Below, piece after piece: positions 58,497 through 64,000 of a DNA stretch of 64,000 bases. The notes below the pieces were generated by a model. The model was not told where the DNA came from, made no database searches, and saw only the letters and a program-made list of their open reading frames with translations. The position numbers and the translations under genes were made by a program. The stretch's first letter is position 1. Each line of letters opens with the position of its first letter. The DNA lies in NCBI GenBank assembly GCA_037178975.1, contig JASJZH010000006.1, forward strand, positions 10,726,001-10,790,000. The letters are read 5' to 3'. The stretch comes from Oscheius tipulae (lineage: Eukaryota > Nematoda > Chromadorea > Rhabditida > Rhabditidae).

Positions 58497-59921
58497 CTAC
58501 ATGTTACCCACATACATGATTTTTTTAAGCCGGCTATGACTGTCGATTACAAATAGATGTCCATACCTGGCTCTGGGGTACTTGGCAGTGATGGCGTGAT
58601 AGTAGTTGTCAACTACGAGGTTGATATTGGAAGAGCTCATGGAAAGATAGAGGTTGTTCCACATTGTAGCAACTGAGATTGTCAGATTAAAAAATCCCGA
58701 GAGGACAGTTACAGTAATTTTTGAACTTTTCTCCATACTCCTCCTTAGTCTCCTTGTCCAGTCTCTTCCAAACTGTCTCGACACGGTTGACCATGGCCTG
58801 AGGGTCAATCAGAGGAGTTCTGAAGATTCCCGGCTCGAGCATGCTACACTTGACTCCGAAGTTCTTCAACTCTTGCCTGAAAACCAAAAATGAACTCTTT
58901 TTTTCCCAGAAACCCTGCCTCAGCGCATCCATATAGGCTTCGGCGCCGAATTTGGCAACAACGTATGGCCCGGCTGCCGGAGATGACAATCGTCCGTTGA
59001 CCGACGTCACAGTTACAATACGACCTTGGGATGCTTTCACAAGTTTTTTGAATGCTTGAGTTGTTCTAATGACACCGAGGGTGTTGACCTCAATGGACAG
59101 TTTGTAGTCTTGAATGTTGAGCCAGTCGTCAGGACCATAGCACGAGAAAATGCCCGCGTTGTTCACAATGGCCCAGAGTTCTGAAAAAGGTCGCACGTTC
59201 TTTGAACCTCAAGGGGTCAGACCCACGCCGGACGGCATATTCTTCACCACAAAGTCACGAGCAGCGCTCACACTATCGTCGCTGGTCACATCCAGAGCAA
59301 CTGTCCGGACCTTTGAACACTCATCTCTAAGACTCTTGGCTGCCTGAGGTTGCTATGAGTCTCTATCATCACCAAGACCTACTGGTTCCGTGAGACAGCC
59401 TGCAAAAACGGTTAATCCATTCCCGGCACACTTTTTGGCTAATTCTCGTCCAAATCCCGTGTCGCAACCCGTTATGAAAACAGCCTTCTTAGAAAGATCT
59501 CCTACAGTGAGCAGCTCCCAGATAAATCTGAAAGAATAAAAAACATTGTTGTGAATGGACACGTGTTCTTTCTACGGTATTTAAAAGCTGAACTTGCGAA
59601 AAGAATCTAACCATGTTTTAGAATTTGGTTACTTCGTCCTGCTTTTCATAACGTACCGTCTGATTATAATCCTACTATCCCTTCGAAAAATGTCTGTTTT
59701 AGAATGAGATTAACTTTTTCTGGTGTCATTCTAGCTCAACTACAGTAGTATGACCCAAATCTTAGGCCTTTAAAAACGTACACTTAGAATACAATGTTCT
59801 GGGGGAAAAACAGATGTTCCTGGTATAAAGTTAATCCATTGTTTGAAAATTACGAATAAACTGACCTTAAAGTATAATAGCCTATAACTAGAGCGACGAA
59901 TAATGCTGGCAGGGGCAGCAT
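58497..59921 (-). CDS. Membrane-anchored short-chain dehydrogenase (RDH/DHRS9-like)
   Basis: NAD(P)-dependent oxidoreductase of the classical SDR family, probably acting on a retinoid or steroid-like alcohol at the ER. The first exon encodes an N-terminal membrane helix (LPALFVALVIGYYTL). The Rossmann cofactor motif TGCDTGFGRELA, the NNAG motif (WAIVNNAGIF), the catalytic Ser region VTSVNGRLSSPAAG and YVVAK (Tyr-x3-Lys) are all present, with the family's LEPGIFRTPL after strand six. The C-terminal region includes ITAKYPRARY, typical of RDH/17-beta-HSD6 relatives. Exons run from ATG at 59921 to TAG at 58497 with introns of about 40 bp plus a longer first intron. The last 15 residues may be altered by an unspotted intron. 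Confidence 0.93.
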
Positions 59922-60457
59922 TGTCTGAAAATACTGATTTGGGTATGAGGAATGACGGACAAGAGGAGCGGGCCCAGAGTTTTGTAAACAGATGAACCAG
60001 TTCCGTAAACAAGTTGTTACATGGTGGGGTTGAGGGTAGCACCCTCACTCCCGCCACACAAGTTATAAGAAGCGCCGCCAAACAAAGGCTGTTCAGCTTG
60101 CCAATTGATGGAACGACTGGGCCTATTGGGAAGTCGACCAAACAGCGCTCTGCTACATGCACAGAGAGATAAGAGAGAGCAGTGCCATGCGGAAAAAAAT
60201 TGATCATTTTCTCAGGGCTGACTATACTCGAGGTTGGACAATAAACATACGTCGGTGGAAAGATAGCTAGTCAGATAAAATAGAGTCTGCGGGTACATCA
60301 AGGGGCATGGCAAAAATTAAAAATCGCTGGGGTAGAAGAAGCTTGGTGCTGTAACCTGTCCTTGATATTGATAGCTGATTGACTCTTTATTGTGCACGTG
60401 TAAACCCGCTCACAATTACTCAGAAATGTACAGAATACTGCAAGGTATCTAAAGCTC
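59922..60457. other. Intergenic
   Basis: Open frames at 59770-60207 and 60298-60621 (minus) are out of frame with the flanking genes and have no domain. Confidence 0.3.
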
Positions 60458-61480
60458 TTAAACTCGTTGACTTCCACACATTCGCATGCAAGCATTGTAG
60501 TTGGGGAAGTTGTTGGCATTTCCCAGCGTTCCGTAGTACGAGAAACGCATGCAAGTGTTGTACTGCTTGGTGAAGAAGTAACGGTCGCTCTTCTCACCTC
60601 CGACGGAAAACTTTCCAGCATCGTAGTTCAGGTTACAGAGGTAGTCTAAATACTCTTTTTTGAAGCTTCACAGACTGGTTTACCAGCAGTCGGACAGCAG
60701 AAGCCATTATTACAGCTGTGCCCATTAGGACATTGGTTGGTAGTACACCTTGTGATGTTCAGATGGGAGTTGTCGTAATCGGCATTGCAGGCTTGAGCCA
60801 TGCTTTGGATATCAGGGTTGGAGCCGGCTGGCTGGTCGCGCATCATCTGAAACAAAACTGTATTGCCAAAAAAGTATAATTTCCAATGAACACGCGACAG
60901 AGAAAGCGTGGTTATCCAAAGGCGGATGTAACTTCGGATGCAGATGAAGTTTACAAGTTCAAATTTAGAAATTTCGAGGCAAACCCTTGGACAACGTGGG
61001 CTTCTCCCTCATAGTGGCTAGATAGCAGGGATTAGTCTTGTTCAGGCAATGTTTTAAAGAACGACACACCGGATCATGTTTTAGCTTTTCTACACATGCA
61101 GAAAAGCTCTAGTACCATCAAAGGTTGGATGTACTAGACTATAAATGAACGCTAGACCACTAGATGACCTACTCCGAATCAATAAGGCAGATTAAAAAAA
61201 TTGAAGGGAAAAGACTAACCTGAGCACCTGCTCCATTAATACAATAATCTTGGCACTCTCCCGCAGAAGAGAATCGGTTTCCGTTTCCATTGCAGCCATT
61301 GTACATGAACGGCTGGCAGATGTTCTGTTGGGAGTTGAAATAGAACATCTGAGACTGTTGATTGCTGGAACAGAAGTCTCCACGGTCGCGAGGAGCTGAG
61401 CAACTTTTCGAAGAAGCCCCAATACTGGCTCCAAGGCTAGAAGTAACTAGGACAGCGGACATGGTCGTTAAGAAGAGCAT
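60458..61480 (-). CDS. Secreted Kunitz-lustrin-Kunitz-like protein (203 aa), paralogue A
   Basis: Exons 61220-61480, 60684-60846 and 60458-60645. A signal peptide (LFLTTMSAVLVTSSLGA) is followed by a full six-Cys Kunitz domain (SCSAPRDRGDFC ... NICQPFMYNGC ... GECQDYC). Next is a Lustrin-type Cys-rich repeat (ITRCTTNQCPNGHSCNNGFC), then a second Kunitz-like module (CMRFSYYGTLGNANNFPNY, ending CMRMC) that keeps four cysteines and lacks the second and fourth. The P1 residue of the first domain is Ser, so trypsin inhibition is unlikely. An acceptor AG lies one base before the ATG at 61480. The paralogue at 62375-63227 has the same domain order on the other strand. Confidence 0.85.
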
Positions 61481-61482
61481 TC

Positions 61483-62374
61483 TGAAAAGTTTCAGAGTTA
61501 TATTTAGTTGTTCAAAGAGATAGACAGACAAAGCGCAGTGTATGGCAGAAGTTGTTGAAAGTTATTTAAATACTGTCATGAGGTGTAGGTTGTTTGGTAG
61601 GCAAACAGTCTTCCGGACCGGGGGAGCAAATAAGCTACTGCTAGTCTTGGATTGCATTCAAAGTTAGAATGTAGAGGCGGAGGCGGATAAGGTCGGTAGA
61701 AAAACAGAAAAACGACATTTTTCCAGTATTGCAAGTAAAAGGAGCGGGGACAAATAGAGCTGACCGAGCAGAGACCAGGCTACCAATAAAAGTTACTGTA
61801 GGTAGCTCAGTATTTGTCTTGCAATTTCTGTGACCCCCATGCAGTCTTTGCAATGTCTTCCGCCCTGGTAACAGTGGCGCTGTACAACAGAGCGCCCGCA
61901 ACTTTTTGGCTATGTCAAACCGGACTATGTTCTCATAAGGGAACACATTCGGTCTATCTACTCTATCTTCTCCCCCATTTTCTACCGGCAAATACAGACT
62001 AGTTTTTTTCACCACCACTATTAGCTCTTTCTCTGTTGAAAGTGATTGCTGATCTGCAAGCATCAACAGAACCATGTTGACCTTCTGCTATGCAACTTTG
62101 CCGCCAAAGCTCCTTCCAATTTCTCTACAGAATCAGAATCTGTTTTTCACTCCTGCCTTCATTTTCCAGCCATTTACACTCACACCTACAAAACTGCCTG
62201 AAATGTTTGTTAATGAAAAGTTTGCCAAGCGTAACAAACATTGACGGCGAAAGAATAAAAGCCCAGCAGGGGGCTCACAAGTCCATAGGGTGACTGGTTT
62301 TCAAGAAACTTGTCACAAGGTCACTTCACTTTTTTTCTTCTCCCAATTCCATGATCATATAAAGTTTTCAGAAA
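61483..62374. other. Shared intergenic region between the divergent Kunitz genes
   Basis: A 144-codon minus-strand frame (61641-62075) has no domain and starts inside the presumed promoter; not called. TATAAA at 62358-62363 is only 12 bp from the ATG at 62375, too close to be a standard TATA box. Confidence 0.35.
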
Positions 62375-63227
62375 ATGTGGAGGATAGCTTCAGTCCTTGT
62401 ACTTGCTGGTCTAGCTTCAGCTATCCCAGACTTTTGTTCTTCACCCAAAGAACAGGGTGAAACTTGCTCACAGCCCTCTGGTAGAATGTTCTACTACGAT
62501 GCAAGATATAGTATGTTTTTGAGCGGTATCTAATTTTCGAAATGATTTAGAAGTGTGTCAGCCATTTCAATACAACGGCTGTGGTGGGAATCAGAATAAG
62601 TTCACAACCGCTGCGGAGTGTAAGGTAAGATTTTACTTGAATACTCTTAAGTTACAATCAATTCAAGCAAGTATGCGTCTCGGGATCAGCTCCAGTTTCT
62701 TCCTCATCCTCATCCGCGACTCCAGTCGCTTCAACAGATGTTGCTGATGTTTTTGTGCCACATGGTGACAGTCATGAGCAGTGGAGAAAGGGTGTGATTT
62801 TGTGCTAAAAGCGGAACAAGATTAACATTTTAGCTGAAAAATGTGGCGCAAACTACCTAATCCCTAACGGGAAGTACGTAAAATGTTCACCTGGTTGTCC
62901 TCCAAGTCACACCTGTACTCAGGGGGTTTGCTGTCCGTCTAAAGGTAGTCATTAAAATCATTTTTTGCTTTATTGACGATTTAAAGATTTTGTTTGCTCT
63001 CAGCGTGATGACAGTGGAATGTTCCAAGACGGCATCGAAGACCGACCACGGTTTGTGTCCGTCATCAACAATTTCCATAATGGCTAATTTCCAGATTTGG
63101 ATGGAATCATGATGTCAAGTCCTGCGTCCGTTTCAGCTACTACGGGGCCAATGGAAACTATAACAATTTCCCGAACTTCGCCAGCTGCATGAGCTATTGC
63201 AAGGACTCGAGCCCAATCCGTCGCTAG
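62375..63227 (+). CDS. Secreted Kunitz-lustrin-Kunitz-like protein, paralogue B
   Basis: A signal peptide (WRIASVLVLAGLASA) precedes a Kunitz domain (FCSSPKEQGETC ... VCQPFQYNGCGGNQ ... AECK, closing with QVC in the next exon). A Ser/Ala/Thr-rich linker, a Lustrin-type repeat (KCSPGCPPSHTCTQGVCC) and a second Kunitz-like module (SCVRFSYYGANGNYNNFPNF, then SCMSYC) follow. As in paralogue A the second module has only four of six cysteines. Introns are short and mostly at matching domain boundaries; stop TAG at 63225-63227. Likely secreted; cuticle, immune or inhibitor roles are known for nematode Kunitz proteins but cannot be chosen here. Confidence 0.85.
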
Positions 63228-63499
63228 AATGATCTCTTTTTAGCTGTATTTACTGTCCTAGAAACATTTTGTCGGGTTATTTTCTGATATCTTTTTTTTC
63301 GCTGTGAATGAATGGACTAGATTCGCGTGTGATTGATAGTTGTACGCCATTGACGTCGATTGCCGTAAAAGCTGATCGATCGTAATGATCATCTATAGTA
63401 AACAGTTTGGGAGGCGAATGCGGACTTAATTAGAATGCCAGCATCTGTGACAGAAATGACATCATGTTCTCATAATTTAAGCCATCTGCCCCAAAAGAA
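63228..63499. other. Intergenic
   Basis: No feature recognised. Confidence 0.3.
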
Positions 63500-63667
63500 A
63501 TGTGGGAAAATGTTACGAAAATCGGGCTTCTCCTCGTGCTGCAGACGTTTGTCGTCTATTTAGTGCACATTAGAGCTTTGGCGCCTCTTCTCGACCCATT
63601 AAAGGTTAGAATGCTTCCTTGTGAACCCCCTGCCACCCATGTTCTCTTAGAACAACTGTTGACGTAA
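63500..63667 (+). CDS. Possible small secreted/membrane protein or first exon
   Basis: ATG at 63500 with a hydrophobic helix (IGLLLVLQTFVVYLVHIRAL). The frame continues to TAA at 63665-63667 (55 aa), or is spliced at 63605 (AAAG/GTTAG). No family recognised. Confidence 0.3.
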   Translation: MWENVTKIGLLLVLQTFVVYLVHIRALAPLLDPLKVRMLPCEPPATHVLLEQLLT

Positions 63668-63819
63668 AGCGCCAGCGGATCATATCCCCCTTTTTGCGCA
63701 ACAACTATCGGGTTTTCGGAGCTTAAAAGCATCACTATCTCTAGTTTCTATCAGACTTGTCTCTCTGTCTATCTTTCTTTCATTTCCCGCTTTTTCTCCA
63801 CTAAAAAGACATCTTCTAG

Positions 63820-64000
63820 ATGCTTCGTCTCTTCCTCTTACTGGCCGTTTTGGCTGCTGTCGCTCTTTCTCAGGGCTGGGGCTACGGACCCTACGGACGT
63901 TATGGAGGTATAGGCACTTAAAATTTGCAATTAGCCAAAAGTTTCAGGTGGCTATGGACCACGTCATGGTGGTGGATACTATGGTAGACCTTACGGAGGT
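63820..64000 (+). CDS. Start of a secreted Gly/Tyr-rich peptide (truncated by the window end)
   Basis: An acceptor (TTCTAG) abuts the ATG. Exon 63820-63907 encodes a signal peptide (LRLFLLLAVLAAVALS) and QGWGYGPYGRYGG; after a 40-bp intron exon 2 (from 63948) continues GYGPRHGGGYYGRPYGG to the window edge. The composition (Gly, Tyr, Arg, Trp, no Cys) resembles nematode YGGW/NLP and caenacin-type epidermal antimicrobial peptides, though such proteins also occur in cuticle. Incomplete. Confidence 0.7.

Noticed and set aside
61641-62075. 144-codon minus-strand ORF between the Kunitz genes
   Set aside because: No recognisable domain and lies in the shared promoter region.
62358-62363. TATAAA as TATA box of Kunitz gene B
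   Set aside because: Only 12 bp from the ATG, too close for a normal transcription start.

Overview
The window reads as a compact invertebrate genome, most probably a nematode. Genes are dense and split by very short introns (about 33-50 bp) ending in TTTCAG or TTTTAG. At least seven genes have a splice acceptor AG 0-1 nt before the start codon, the layout expected for spliced-leader trans-splicing. Nematode-like content includes Kunitz/lustrin secreted proteins, Gly-Tyr-rich secreted peptides, a FLYWCH protein and a GPA2/flr-2-type hormone subunit. The species is not established. All exon coordinates were derived by hand from splice motifs and reading-frame continuity.

Left part (1-13 kb): the 3' end of a CFAP36-like gene (+), a decayed 1.24-kb mariner with perfect 31-bp terminal repeats, TFIIB (-), an ARHGAP11A-like RhoGAP (-) followed 11 nt downstream by a second, unassigned ORF, and canonical poly(A) polymerase (-).

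Middle (13-34 kb): a ~3-kb unit carrying a tandem two-domain kinase gene occurs twice in direct orientation. The copy at 13.9-16.7 kb is frameshifted; the copy at 31.5-34.4 kb is intact (625 aa), although its second kinase domain has lost the DFG aspartate. Between them lie an EF-hand protein, a double-FKBP ER protein ending KSEL, a large coiled-coil protein with CxxC pairs, several very small genes and a SOCS4/5-type protein.

Accessory block (35-39 kb): a Ty3/gypsy-like fragment with 139-bp LTRs in inverted orientation, a broken LINE and a GACA-rich tract. Next comes a SET/post-SET histone methyltransferase (39.4-41.8 kb) and an exact 172-bp duplication.

Right part (43-64 kb) is rich in secreted products: two clear members (and one truncated relative at 31 kb) of a small Cys-rich peptide family, a GPA2-like cystine-knot hormone, a Gly/Met-rich secreted protein, a PLA2-like protein with HD changed to HG, two divergently oriented Kunitz-lustrin-Kunitz paralogues and the start of a Gly/Tyr-rich peptide. 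Among them are an acidic protein, a single-pass membrane protein, a FLYWCH protein and a membrane-anchored short-chain dehydrogenase. Four introns in four genes appear to use GC instead of GT donors.
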